20,765 nucleotides of DNA, from the NCBI GenBank assembly GCA_029555925.1, contig JAKPQU010000581.1:1-20765 (forward strand), read 5' to 3'. Numbering within the stretch: the stretch's first letter is position 1; each line of letters begins with the position of its first letter. Positions 8,293 to 15,904 of this stretch are shown here, piece after piece. The notes under the pieces were generated by a model. That model searched no databases. It saw nothing but the letters and a program-made list of their open reading frames with translations, and had not been told where the DNA came from. This DNA comes from Bacillota bacterium. Lineage in GTDB: Bacteria; Eremiobacterota; SpSt-956; JAKJGF01. Position numbers and translations under genes: made by a program.

Positions 8293-11200
8293 TTATCCTC
8301 CGGCTTTTAACTGTTCCTCCAGATGTTGAATTCTCTGTGTAACATCACGATATTTTATGTCTACGCCGAATATTTCTTCGTACATTCCCAGGGCTTCTTT
8401 TATCATGCCACGTCTTTCGTATAAAAGGCCAAGATTATAACGCAGTTCCTTATAGTCTACATCCTTGTAACCTTCTGATGAAAGACCTTTTTTAAATTGA
8501 TTGATGGCAAGATTTCCCATGCCCATCTGCTCAAAACACAGTCCAAGCATATTATATGCATCCAGTAGTTTCTCAGGACACTTTACCAGCGATTGAAATT
8601 GCTCTATAGCATTCTCTAAATCACCGAATTCCTTGTAAATTATACCAAGGTTATATCTGGCTTCAAAATCATCGGGGTTTTTATCTATTGCTACTTTATA
8701 GCGATCTACAATATCTCCAAGAATTTCTTTGTTTTTTAAATCTTTACTGACCTGTATGGCCTGCTGCAGTTTTCCGAGCTTTATATAACCTGCAGTCAGT
8801 CTCTGCAATGCATCTATATGTGTCGGACTCAGTCTTCTTATAAGCTCAAATTCCTGTAAAGCTCCCTCTAGATCATTATTCTTATCAGCCATTAGTACAC
8901 CGAGCTGGTAACGTGCTTCCAGATTATTCTGATCAAGAGAGAGAACCTTATGGTAAGCCTCAATAGCTTTAGTGTAATTCCCATCGAAACTGTATATTTC
9001 AGCCATAGACATATATTCCTGCATGGCTTTGCTGCTGAATCCCTTCTTTTCGTACAATTCAGCCAGTTTGTAATGAACATCATAGTTTTTTGGCTCTATC
9101 TGTAATATCTTTTCATATAACTCTATAGCTTTATCCAGATCATTCTTTTTCAGGAATATTTCAGATAAATTCTGACACTCTGCTATAGCTTTTTCTCCAA
9201 GATCTTTTCTTCTGTATACTTCTATAAGTTTTTCTCTTGCCGTAATATGAGTCGGTTCCGCGCCGATGACATTTTGCGCCATTTCCATTGCCTGATCATA
9301 TTTACCCTGATTGATATAAATATCTGCAATAACAAGATTTTCTTCTATAGCTTTACTGGACATTCCGCTCTTCATATAAAGCTGGCTTAATTTAACATGG
9401 GCATCAAGATGCTCGGGAGCAAGCCGTGTTATAGCTTCATAACTCTCTATTGCATTATTATATAATTTCTTATCAAGATACATTTCAGCAATGAGCAGGT
9501 ATTCCTGTATGGCTTTATCATTCATTCCCAGCTGTGCATAAGTATCTGCAAGTTTTGTATGGGTCAATAAACCTTCCGGTTCTATTTTCAACATTTTCTG
9601 ATATATATCAACTACTTCTTTAATCTGTCCCTTTGAACTGTATATGTTTGCCACTGCGATATATTGATATATAGATTCTCTCTTTTTATCCTGGGTAAGT
9701 AAAATCTCTGCCATATTCTCTCTGGCAATAACATCGTCACTATCCAGAGCAATAAGTCTCTGATATATATCAAGAGCACTGTCATAAATATTATTCTCTT
9801 TATAAATCTGGCCGAGTTCCAGGTATTTCCCTCTGAGACCTTCTGCATTACCTGTTAAATTATATAATTCAATCATCTGGTGATATATATTTATTTTGTC
9901 CGTCTCTTGATTACATATTTCTTGATATTCTTTAATAGCATCGTCAAGTAAGCCAAAATCTATTAACATAGATATAAGATTATTTCTGGCAATTATATCA
10001 CCTGTTCTGGCCTCTTCGCGCCATTGTTCTATCTGTGCACTTAAACTGCCCTGTGCCGGTTTTCTCTGTAACGATGGCACATTTTCTGCGACAGGTTTTT
10101 CTTCTGACATTTTTTTCTGCTCTTCATAGTCAGAAACACTCTCTTCAGGCCTGAAATCAACTACCATCGCATCAGGTGATTCCGGAATTTCTCTGTGTTC
10201 TTCCTCTTTTTCTTCCTCTTCATCTTCTACCGGCCTGAAATCAACTACAGCTATATCAGAAACAGATGTGACATCTTCATGTTTAGACATATCTACTACC
10301 GGTGGTTCCTCTATAGCAGGAGCAATCTCTACTTTGATTTCTTCTGTCTGGTCGGTAGAAGGTTTCTCTTCTGTTTCTTCTTCTTCAAAGGTAAGAGTAA
10401 TCCCTTCTCCATCAGGATCAAAAGCGAGTAAAGCCGTCTCTCTATCATCCACAATCTCACCTATGGAAATACCTTCAGAGATATTGGAACTCTGTGCCGG
10501 TTCTTTTTGCCTGCCAAACCCACTATCGGTGAATGGCTTCTGTTCTTCACGATGAACAGGTTTTACCTGTGCTTCTACGGGCTGCATCCTGGCAGGCTCT
10601 TCGGAGGCCAGCTCTATAAGTCTTCCACTCCCTGTCTTGCTGCTTATTAAAGATCTGGCAGTAGGAGCACTGTAGTCACCTCTTTTAGGAATAATCCTTG
10701 GCTTCAACATCTGGTCAGGTCTGATTTCCTCAAGAGGAGCCATAAGAGATGGTTTTTTTACTCCCTCATCTCTTTCAGGAAAACTTACCAAAGGAGCTTT
10801 TCTTTCTTCTTCCACAGAAGAAGGAGCTATTTCTTCCTGATACATAACCGGAGGTTCTGGCTGAGGAAAATCATCAGAAGGCTGTATTTCTTCTTTTATA
10901 TTTGCTCGCATTTTCATCGCATCTTCTTCATTCAACATAGTTTTATATGGTGTTAAAGGTTTTGTAGATCTAACAGGATGCATTCCCGGCCCGGGAAGCA
11001 TGGTATTACTTAAAGACAGTCGTGCAGTTCCCTGCTGGGTCTGTATTTGAGGCATTCTCGCCGGAACAGGTGCAGGACCTCCTCTTTTAGGGCCAAGGGG
11101 CTTTGTCATAGGTGAGCCATCTCCGCGGGGTATATTCATAATTCCTGACATTGGTCTTCTGAGACCTCTGGCAGAAGGTAATGCTCCATCTCGCATGCCT

Positions 11201-12255
11201 GCCATAGGAGGCTGCACAGGAGTTTCTCTTTCTGCAGCAGGAGGAGGACTGGAATATCCCAGTTCTTTTATCATACGAAGGGCTTTTGCATGTTTGCAAT
11301 CAAGATCCAGTACTACTTCACACATCTGAATAGCATTGGGCTTCATTTCCTGTTTCAGATAATCTTCGGCAGCTGCAAAATATTCCTTTACTGCTTCCTG
11401 GACCTGTCCTCTTATTAAGTATAATTCACCCAGTTTTTCACGGGCTTCAGTCTTCATGGGGTTTATATCTACTATTTTTCTGAATGCCAGTATTGCAGAA
11501 TCTATTTCACCTTTTTCCTGGCATACAAGCCCCAGTTCAGTCAGGGCTTTAATATGTGTAAGATCATATCTCAGGATAAAACGAAATGCATTTTTAGCAT
11601 CTTCCAGTTGTCCGAGTTCTCTGTAAAGAGTACCCAGATTAAGATGGGTTTCCGTATCATCAGGCTGAAGGACAGTTACTCTCTTATAGGTTTCGGAGGC
11701 TTTAAGAAGTTCACCTTTTTCCCAGAAAGCCATGGCTACTTCTTTATACTGGGCTATTCCTTCTTTTATATGTCCCTGTTTAACATTCATAATAGCGAGT
11801 TCGAGCCTAGCATCAAGGTTATCAGGATCTACTTCAATACCTTTTTGTAAAAATTCAAGAGCTTTTTCTGACTGGCCCTGCATACTGCAGATACGTGAAA
11901 GAGCAAAACACTGCTCTCTTACGTCATCTTTGTTATCCATATGATTATAAATTTCAATTAATTTCTCACGGGCTTTAATACTTTCAGGGTCAAGTCTTAT
12001 TATTTTATAACATATATCTATGCCCTGGTCTAAGGATGTATCTCCAAGATATATATCGGCTATTTTAAGATACTGATCTGTTACCTTGGAAATTAATCCC
12101 CGTCTGGCATAGAGGTCAACCAGTTCATAACAGATCTGAAGGTTTTGTGGCTCAACTTGTATTAATTTTTCATATTCTGTTATAGCCTGATCTATATCTC
12201 CCTGCTTGGCAAATGTCTGGGCTACCTTAAAACTCGCATTACTGTTTTTTGACAT
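8293..12255 (-). CDS. Giant TPR-repeat protein with central disordered linker (1320 aa)
   Basis: The start is the ATG at 12253-12255, eight bases after AGGAGG. An in-frame GTG nine bases upstream overlaps that ribosome site and is rejected. Residues about 1-330 are TPR (for example AITEYEKLIQVEPQN, AILAFRKIVDINPMKTEAREK). Residues about 335-735 are a low-complexity linker, first rich in P, R, G and M (GPKRGGPAPVPARMPQ), then strongly acidic, with VVDFRP twice. Residues about 737-1320 are a second TPR array with double units of about 70 residues containing ADIY/AEIY steps. The C-terminal module (YNLGIIYKEFG..., ELRYNLGLLYERRG) parallels that of the 1248-residue TPR protein. No signal peptide, so a cytoplasmic two-lobed scaffold is likely. 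It directly follows the pilMNOPQ terminator, which hints at a pilus-related role but does not prove it. Confidence 0.92.
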   Translation of the reverse strand: MSKNSNASFKVAQTFAKQGDIDQAITEYEKLIQVEPQNLQICYELVDLYARRGLISKVTDQYLKIADIYLGDTSLDQGIDICYKIIRLDPESIKAREKLIEIYNHMDNKDDVREQCFALSRICSMQGQSEKALEFLQKGIEVDPDNLDARLELAIMNVKQGHIKEGIAQYKEVAMAFWEKGELLKASETYKRVTVLQPDDTETHLNLGTLYRELGQLEDAKNAFRFILRYDLTHIKALTELGLVCQEKGEIDSAILAFRKIVDINPMKTEAREKLGELYLIRGQVQEAVKEYFAAAEDYLKQEMKPNAIQMCEVVLDLDCKHAKALRMIKELGYSSPPPAAERETPVQPPMAGMRDGALPSARGLRRPMSGIMNIPRGDGSPMTKPLGPKRGGPAPVPARMPQIQTQQGTARLSLSNTMLPGPGMHPVRSTKPLTPYKTMLNEEDAMKMRANIKEEIQPSDDFPQPEPPVMYQEEIAPSSVEEERKAPLVSFPERDEGVKKPSLMAPLEEIRPDQMLKPRIIPKRGDYSAPTARSLISSKTGSGRLIELASEEPARMQPVEAQVKPVHREEQKPFTDSGFGRQKEPAQSSNISEGISIGEIVDDRETALLAFDPDGEGITLTFEEEETEEKPSTDQTEEIKVEIAPAIEEPPVVDMSKHEDVTSVSDIAVVDFRPVEDEEEEKEEEHREIPESPDAMVVDFRPEESVSDYEEQKKMSEEKPVAENVPSLQRKPAQGSLSAQIEQWREEARTGDIIARNNLISMLIDFGLLDDAIKEYQEICNQETDKINIYHQMIELYNLTGNAEGLRGKYLELGQIYKENNIYDSALDIYQRLIALDSDDVIARENMAEILLTQDKKRESIYQYIAVANIYSSKGQIKEVVDIYQKMLKIEPEGLLTHTKLADTYAQLGMNDKAIQEYLLIAEMYLDKKLYNNAIESYEAITRLAPEHLDAHVKLSQLYMKSGMSSKAIEENLVIADIYINQGKYDQAMEMAQNVIGAEPTHITAREKLIEVYRRKDLGEKAIAECQNLSEIFLKKNDLDKAIELYEKILQIEPKNYDVHYKLAELYEKKGFSSKAMQEYMSMAEIYSFDGNYTKAIEAYHKVLSLDQNNLEARYQLGVLMADKNNDLEGALQEFELIRRLSPTHIDALQRLTAGYIKLGKLQQAIQVSKDLKNKEILGDIVDRYKVAIDKNPDDFEARYNLGIIYKEFGDLENAIEQFQSLVKCPEKLLDAYNMLGLCFEQMGMGNLAINQFKKGLSSEGYKDVDYKELRYNLGLLYERRGMIKEALGMYEEIFGVDIKYRDVTQRIQHLEEQLKAGG

Positions 12256-12293
12256 TCCATGCACCTCCTTGTTTACTCAAGAACCGGGTTCGC

Positions 12294-12305
12294 ATCACCT
12301 CCTTA
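12294..12305 (-). promoter_or_regulatory. Full-length anti-Shine-Dalgarno complement in the leader
   Basis: The minus strand reads TAAGGAGGTGAT, a perfect 12-nt complement of the canonical 16S rRNA 3' end (the + strand here reads ATCACCTCCTTA). A second AAGGAGGTG lies 34 bases downstream and is the one correctly spaced for the TPR protein start at 12255. The upstream copy has an ATG only two bases after GGAGG, opening an 18-codon frame that overlaps the TPR start in another frame. It may be a ribosome standby site or a leader-peptide start. Confidence 0.55.
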
Positions 12306-12424
12306 TAATATAATATACTATTGGAGGAATCACTTTAAGGATAAAACTGTTATTCATTCCGATGATATATTAATGTATGGTACAAATAATTCTCTACGTA
12401 TATCTAAAATCCTTCTAAAAAGTA

Positions 12425-12491
12425 AATAAGCTTAACTTAAGTATATTTAAAGAAGAAAATCTTCTTTAGTAAATACTAAAGTAAGCTTATT
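12425..12491. repeat. 67-nt imperfect foldback in the leader of the giant TPR gene
   Basis: The ends AATAAGCTTA (12425-12434) and TAAGCTTATT (12482-12491) are exact reverse complements. Inside, CTT/AAG, AGTAT-TT/AAATACT and AAAGAAGA/TCTTCTTT continue the pairing with small bulges, closing on an AAA loop. It lies inside the predicted transcript of the TPR gene and has no T-run after it. It could be an RNA structure or a short miniature element remnant. Confidence 0.7.
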
Positions 12492-12560
12492 AGCTTCGAA
12501 TAATATACTGTACATAAGCTTTTTCCCACCTTCAGGAAAAAAGGTTTTAATACTACATCT

Positions 12561-12578
12561 GTTCTGCAATGGCAGAAC
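12561..12578 (-). promoter_or_regulatory. 5'-end hairpin of the giant TPR mRNA leader
   Basis: GTTCTGC (12561-12567) and GCAGAAC (12572-12578) pair perfectly around a 4-nt loop. The hairpin begins about eight bases after the predicted transcription start near 12586, a position where a stem commonly protects a transcript from 5'-end-dependent decay. The protective role is inferred. Confidence 0.5.
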
Positions 12579-12592
12579 CTACTACTTGAAAT

Positions 12593-12621
12593 ATTATATC
12601 ATAAGAAAGAGACCATGTCCA
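12593..12621 (-). promoter_or_regulatory. Sigma-70-type promoter for the 1320-residue TPR gene
   Basis: The minus strand has TGGACA (12616-12621), a 17-bp spacer and TATAAT (12593-12598). The predicted start near 12586 gives a leader of about 330 nt. It lies downstream of the pilQ terminator, so the TPR gene is probably its own transcription unit and not a sixth pil cistron. Confidence 0.65.
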
Positions 12622-12651
12622 GTACAGGATGAGCTTCCAGTTATCACAGAT

Positions 12652-12700
12652 TGTGTTATGGGTGTTGGGTGTTGGGTTAAGAAGATCTACAACCCATCTA
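12652..12700. repeat. Heptamer repeat (GGGTGTT)n with short inverted partner
   Basis: GGGTGTT occurs at 12660-12666 and 12667-12673 and is followed by GGGTT (12674-12678). A short inverted partner (ACAACCCA) lies about 10 bases further on. This is the third different 7-bp tandem word found in a spacer of this window. Confidence 0.65.
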
Positions 12701-12728
12701 ATTAAGTTTTATTTACCTGAACCATTAC

Positions 12729-12766
12729 AAAAAAAAGAGGAAAGTAGAAATTCTACTTCCCTCTTT
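12729..12766 (-). terminator. Rho-independent terminator of the pilMNOPQ operon
   Basis: On the minus strand, a stem of up to 16 bp (12751-12766 with 12734-12749, one G-U pair) is followed by a run of eight T (12729-12736, partly inside the stem base). It begins 14 bp after the pilQ stop codon, the expected place for operon termination. Confidence 0.9.
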
Positions 12767-12779
12767 AAATAAAAAGCAA

Positions 12780-14657
12780 CTAGTATTTCAGTACTTTCGG
12801 TGTTATCATAAAGACAACTTCCGTAGACTGCATAGCAGCACTCTTATTTCTAAATAAAGCACCTAAAATAGGTATATCGCCTAAAATAGGTATCTTGCTT
12901 ATATCAACTCTTTCATCGTCTCTGAGCAATCCGCCTAATATAATGGTATCTCCGTCTTTTACCCTTACAGTGGTAGATGCAGATCTGGTAGCAACCTGCG
13001 GGAAGTTCTGAATAAAGCTGGTTACTGAACTTACTTCAGGTGTTATCTCTGTAGTGATATATCCGTCACCATTGACAATAGGAGTTACACTCAGAACGAC
13101 ACCTACGTCTATGTAGGTAGCCTGATAAAGTCCTGCTCTCGGATCATAGTAAACCAGAGGAATACGGTCGCCGAGATGGATATTGGCTTTCAGTCCATCC
13201 ATTGTTGTTATTCTTGGGTTTGCAAGAAGCTTTGCTTCTGATGATGAAAGAAGGAAATTTATCGTTGACTGTAACGAGAAAGCTGTTCTTGTAAATGTGT
13301 GAATACCTATATCACCCATTGGTAACGTGGAGGTGCCTTCATCTATAGGATTTGCCCCTGCGCCATCAGTATGAACTCTTTCAGACCAGGTTGCCTGTAA
13401 TGAAGAACCCCAGTTAATACCGAGATTTCTTGAAGTTGAAGATGCAAGTTCGAGTACTTTCAATTCCATAGAAACCTGTGGTTGTGCTACGTCTACACTG
13501 GCAAGGAAATCCTTTACAGTAGTGAGGGTTCCTTCAGAACCGGTAACTATAAGGGAATTTAATCTGTTATCTACAATAATACTGCCTGCTGGTACAAGTC
13601 CGCCCATCTGAGAAGCCACTTCAGTTGCCTTCGCATATTTAACCTTGAACACCTGAGTTACCGGCGGTGGTGGTGCCGGCGGCGGTGGCGGTGGCGGTGG
13701 GCCAGGGACATCCAGATTTGCAATTAAAGCTCTTATGTCTCTAATCTGATCGGGAGTACCCTTTACTATAACAGCCTGAATTCTTGTATCGGCAGAGGCT
13801 GCATTCTGGAATGTTGCATTGATTGTACTTGCTACGGAAGATGCATCTGCATACTCTAAATTGATAACCTGAGTCGTAATCTCTTCAGGTATCTTTTCCG
13901 GAGGCTGCGGTGCAGGGAATACTGTAGCAAGATGTTCGGGACTGTCTATTACTATAACATTTCCGATTCTTCTGTAATCAAGATCATGAAGTCTTAAAAC
14001 AAGGTTCAGAGCTTTCTCAAGGGGAACCTTCTCAAGACGTAAGGTTATACCACTGGCACCGGCACCGGGGCCAAGAACGATATTTTCTTTTGTCTGATCA
14101 GAGAAAAGTTTAAGAACATCGGCAAGATCTGCACTCTTAAGATCACATGAAACAAGCTGCGGAGCCGGTTCTTTTACGACTGTTCTCGGTCTGCTCTGAG
14201 CCTGGGCAAATACATCGGGACCTTTAACACCGGGAGCATCTATCGCAACAGCAACAATTTTGCCGTTATTCGAAAGAGCTGCCTGGAATTCGGAAGGTTT
14301 TGCAAGATCTATAACCACTCTTACAATATCAGGATCACCACTGCCATCATGGATAGAGAACTGACCGGTTCTTATCTGTTTAACAGAGGCAATATTTACC
14401 GGAGTAGTTTTAACTGTTTTTGAAAAGAGAGCAGGGAAAATATCTATAATAATAGAATTTTCGGGTTTTTTCTGCTCTACAACCTTATATTGTACCTGGC
14501 CAGTAGCGTAAATGTTAACCTGAAGCTGGCCCGGATATTCCTGAACTTCAATTTTATTAATGTGCGGACTTTCGCCTGCAAAAACTGATGAAGATATAAC
14601 TAAAATAAGACACACAAGCAAACTAGTCATCACACTAGTTTTTAATGTTTTGCACAT
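12780..14657 (-). CDS. pilQ: Type IV pilus secretin PilQ
   Basis: The product (625 residues) forms the outer-membrane channel through which the pilus exits. A signal peptide spans about 1-27 (SLLVCLILVISSSVFA, then G). Then come an AMIN-like domain (31-140, a PilQ feature that can bind peptidoglycan), an STN/N0 domain (168-240), a first secretin N domain (262-316), a polyproline linker (318-332), a second N domain (335-390) and the secretin core (395-625) with the late motif IPILGDIPILGALF (589-602). The ATG lies 3 bp after the pilP stop; its best ribosome site (GGAGG) is inside the end of pilP, about 14 bases upstream, which is wide and suggests coupling to pilP translation. It is the last gene before the operon terminator. 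No lipoprotein pilotin gene is seen nearby. Confidence 0.96.
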   Translation of the reverse strand: MCKTLKTSVMTSLLVCLILVISSSVFAGESPHINKIEVQEYPGQLQVNIYATGQVQYKVVEQKKPENSIIIDIFPALFSKTVKTTPVNIASVKQIRTGQFSIHDGSGDPDIVRVVIDLAKPSEFQAALSNNGKIVAVAIDAPGVKGPDVFAQAQSRPRTVVKEPAPQLVSCDLKSADLADVLKLFSDQTKENIVLGPGAGASGITLRLEKVPLEKALNLVLRLHDLDYRRIGNVIVIDSPEHLATVFPAPQPPEKIPEEITTQVINLEYADASSVASTINATFQNAASADTRIQAVIVKGTPDQIRDIRALIANLDVPGPPPPPPPPAPPPPVTQVFKVKYAKATEVASQMGGLVPAGSIIVDNRLNSLIVTGSEGTLTTVKDFLASVDVAQPQVSMELKVLELASSTSRNLGINWGSSLQATWSERVHTDGAGANPIDEGTSTLPMGDIGIHTFTRTAFSLQSTINFLLSSSEAKLLANPRITTMDGLKANIHLGDRIPLVYYDPRAGLYQATYIDVGVVLSVTPIVNGDGYITTEITPEVSSVTSFIQNFPQVATRSASTTVRVKDGDTIILGGLLRDDERVDISKIPILGDIPILGALFRNKSAAMQSTEVVFMITPKVLKY

Positions 14658-14660
14658 AAA

Positions 14661-15287
14661 CTATTTTTGCACCTCCTGTTGTAATGGTAATGTACCTTTT
14701 TGTCCTTCTTTAACCAGAACGACTTCTTTTTCATTTACCTGTAATACCCTGTATCCGTCCTCTAACTCCATACCAGCCTTAACAGTATATCCCTTTTTGC
14801 TGGAAGTTACAATTCCGACATATTCAGAACCATTCCATAACCAGCCTGTATACTTGAATAATCCCTGTATGACAGAATTATCTATCTTGGCAGGTTTCTG
14901 TGGCACAGATTTCGGAACACCCTCTGTTGTAGCCGGAGTTGCCGTTGCCACAGGTGGCGGTGGTGTAGCCTGTCCGGTTTTACCAGAATCAGACGTACCT
15001 GAACTCTTCGGAGGAAGAGTTGGCGGAGCAGTTGGCTGCTGTATATTAGTTGGTGGTGCTCCACCGCCTTCTATTAAATTATTAAACGGCTGAGGCTGTC
15101 CAGATTCGGCATTAGGCTGATATTCACCTGCCTGTGTAGGCTTTGGCGCAGGAGTCGCTTCTCCCGGTTTAATCTCAATCTCCTTCGAAGGGGGTTTACC
15201 TCCTTCCTGGGCAAAGACGAACTGTAATGTCATTGCTACAAGAAAAACTACTACTAAAAGAGAAACCACCCCTATAAATTTTCTCAT
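14661..15287 (-). CDS. pilP: PilP-like periplasmic pilus assembly protein
   Basis: This 208-residue protein starts with a hydrophobic segment (IGVVSLLVVVFLVAMTLQFVFA) that may be a signal peptide or a membrane anchor. Residues about 28-120 are rich in P, T, G and Q and probably form an extended linker across the periplasm. The C-terminal part (about 128-200) has the small beta-domain pattern of PilP: a W-x-G-x-E-Y-x-G-I-V strand, GYTVKAGMELEDGYRVLQVNE, and VVLVKEGQKGTLPL. PilP connects the PilN/PilO inner-membrane ring to PilQ. Sequence identity to classical PilP looks low, so the assignment rests mainly on position between pilO and pilQ, size and this C-terminal pattern. No lipobox cysteine is seen, unlike many PilP lipoproteins. 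A GGAGG sits 15 bases before its ATG, inside the end of pilO. Confidence 0.8.
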   Translation of the reverse strand: MRKFIGVVSLLVVVFLVAMTLQFVFAQEGGKPPSKEIEIKPGEATPAPKPTQAGEYQPNAESGQPQPFNNLIEGGGAPPTNIQQPTAPPTLPPKSSGTSDSGKTGQATPPPPVATATPATTEGVPKSVPQKPAKIDNSVIQGLFKYTGWLWNGSEYVGIVTSSKKGYTVKAGMELEDGYRVLQVNEKEVVLVKEGQKGTLPLQQEVQK

Positions 15288-15289
15288 AA

Positions 15290-15904
15290 CTATTGTTGTA
15301 CACCTCCTTTAGTAAACTGATAGGCCATTAACGGTAATGTAATACTCAAAGTCTGATAACCAGCTTTATTTTTCTTCGGAGACAGACTTATACTATTAAC
15401 AACAACCAGTTTATTAAACCTTGACTTATCAGATAATGTATTCAAAAAAGTCCTCAATGTATCATACTGACCTTCTACATTCATCTGCATAAGGTAGGTA
15501 TTATAAACACTACCTCCACCCTCACCGGCCTGTCCGGCAGTTGCGTTTCCCGGAGTGATAGAGAGAATAACAAAATCCCAGTCCTGCAAATTTCCTCTTA
15601 CTTCTGCTACAAGTTTCTCTATTGATTCAAGATAGCTGGGAATAAAATCTTCGCCACCCTCAACATCTACCTGGAGATTTGCAAGTTCTTTCTGGGCATC
15701 CTGCAGTTGTTTCTCATATTGATCCATATTCTGAACATAAGCTTTATCTGCATCTCTCTGGTTTGTAAGCTCAACTATACCTCCAGGACCTTTTTCCAGT
15801 GCGTCAAGTTCCTGCTGTTTCGGTTGATAAACAAACAAATAAAAACCTATACCAATTAAAATTACTAAACAGAAAAAAACCGCAATCTTCATCCCGGCGG
15901 TCAT
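15290..15904 (-). CDS. pilO: PilO, inner-membrane type IV pilus alignment protein
   Basis: The product has 204 residues with a short cytoplasmic N-terminus, one membrane segment at about 6-26 (AVFFCLVILIGIGFYLFVY), a coiled coil at about 30-75 (QQELDALEKG, then DADKAYVQNMDQYEKQLQDA) and a C-terminal PilO-type ferredoxin-like domain (about 85-200) containing VILSITPGN and a YDTLRTFLNTLS helix. Its ATG shares ATGA with the pilN stop, so translation is coupled, and GGAGGGGG lies just upstream. PilO pairs with PilN and links PilM to PilP/PilQ. Confidence 0.92.
   Translation of the reverse strand: MTAGMKIAVFFCLVILIGIGFYLFVYQPKQQELDALEKGPGGIVELTNQRDADKAYVQNMDQYEKQLQDAQKELANLQVDVEGGEDFIPSYLESIEKLVAEVRGNLQDWDFVILSITPGNATAGQAGEGGGSVYNTYLMQMNVEGQYDTLRTFLNTLSDKSRFNKLVVVNSISLSPKKNKAGYQTLSITLPLMAYQFTKGGVQQ

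Larger units (their letters stand above)
12256..12779. other. 524-bp spacer between pilQ and the giant TPR gene
   Basis: No convincing protein gene. From right to left it holds the pil operon terminator (12729-12766), a heptamer repeat near 12660, a promoter (12593-12621), and a leader of about 330 nt with a 5' hairpin, a 67-nt foldback and a tandem pair of strong ribosome-site sequences. The only small frame with a ribosome site is an 18-codon one (12239-12295) whose ATG is only two bases from GGAGG. Confidence 0.7.

Noticed and set aside
8293..12255. Giant TPR protein as a PilF/Tgl-type secretin pilotin
   Set aside because: Pilotins are small lipoproteins; this protein has no signal peptide or lipobox and is about 1320 residues long.
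12256..12264. GTG at 12264 as start of the giant TPR protein
   Set aside because: It overlaps the AGGAGG ribosome site; the ATG nine bases downstream has correct spacing.
12294..12305. Fragment of a 16S rRNA gene
   Set aside because: Only the 12-nt tail matches; the flanks show no other rRNA sequence, so it is better read as a strong ribosome site on the other strand.
12256..12586. Known riboswitch (for example c-di-GMP type) in the TPR leader
   Set aside because: I could not find the conserved core sequences of known classes; only generic hairpins are visible.
14560..15093. 177-codon open frame on the + strand opposite pilP/pilQ
   Set aside because: It lies antisense to two genes with strong family matches and its proline/glycine-type content mirrors their low-complexity regions.
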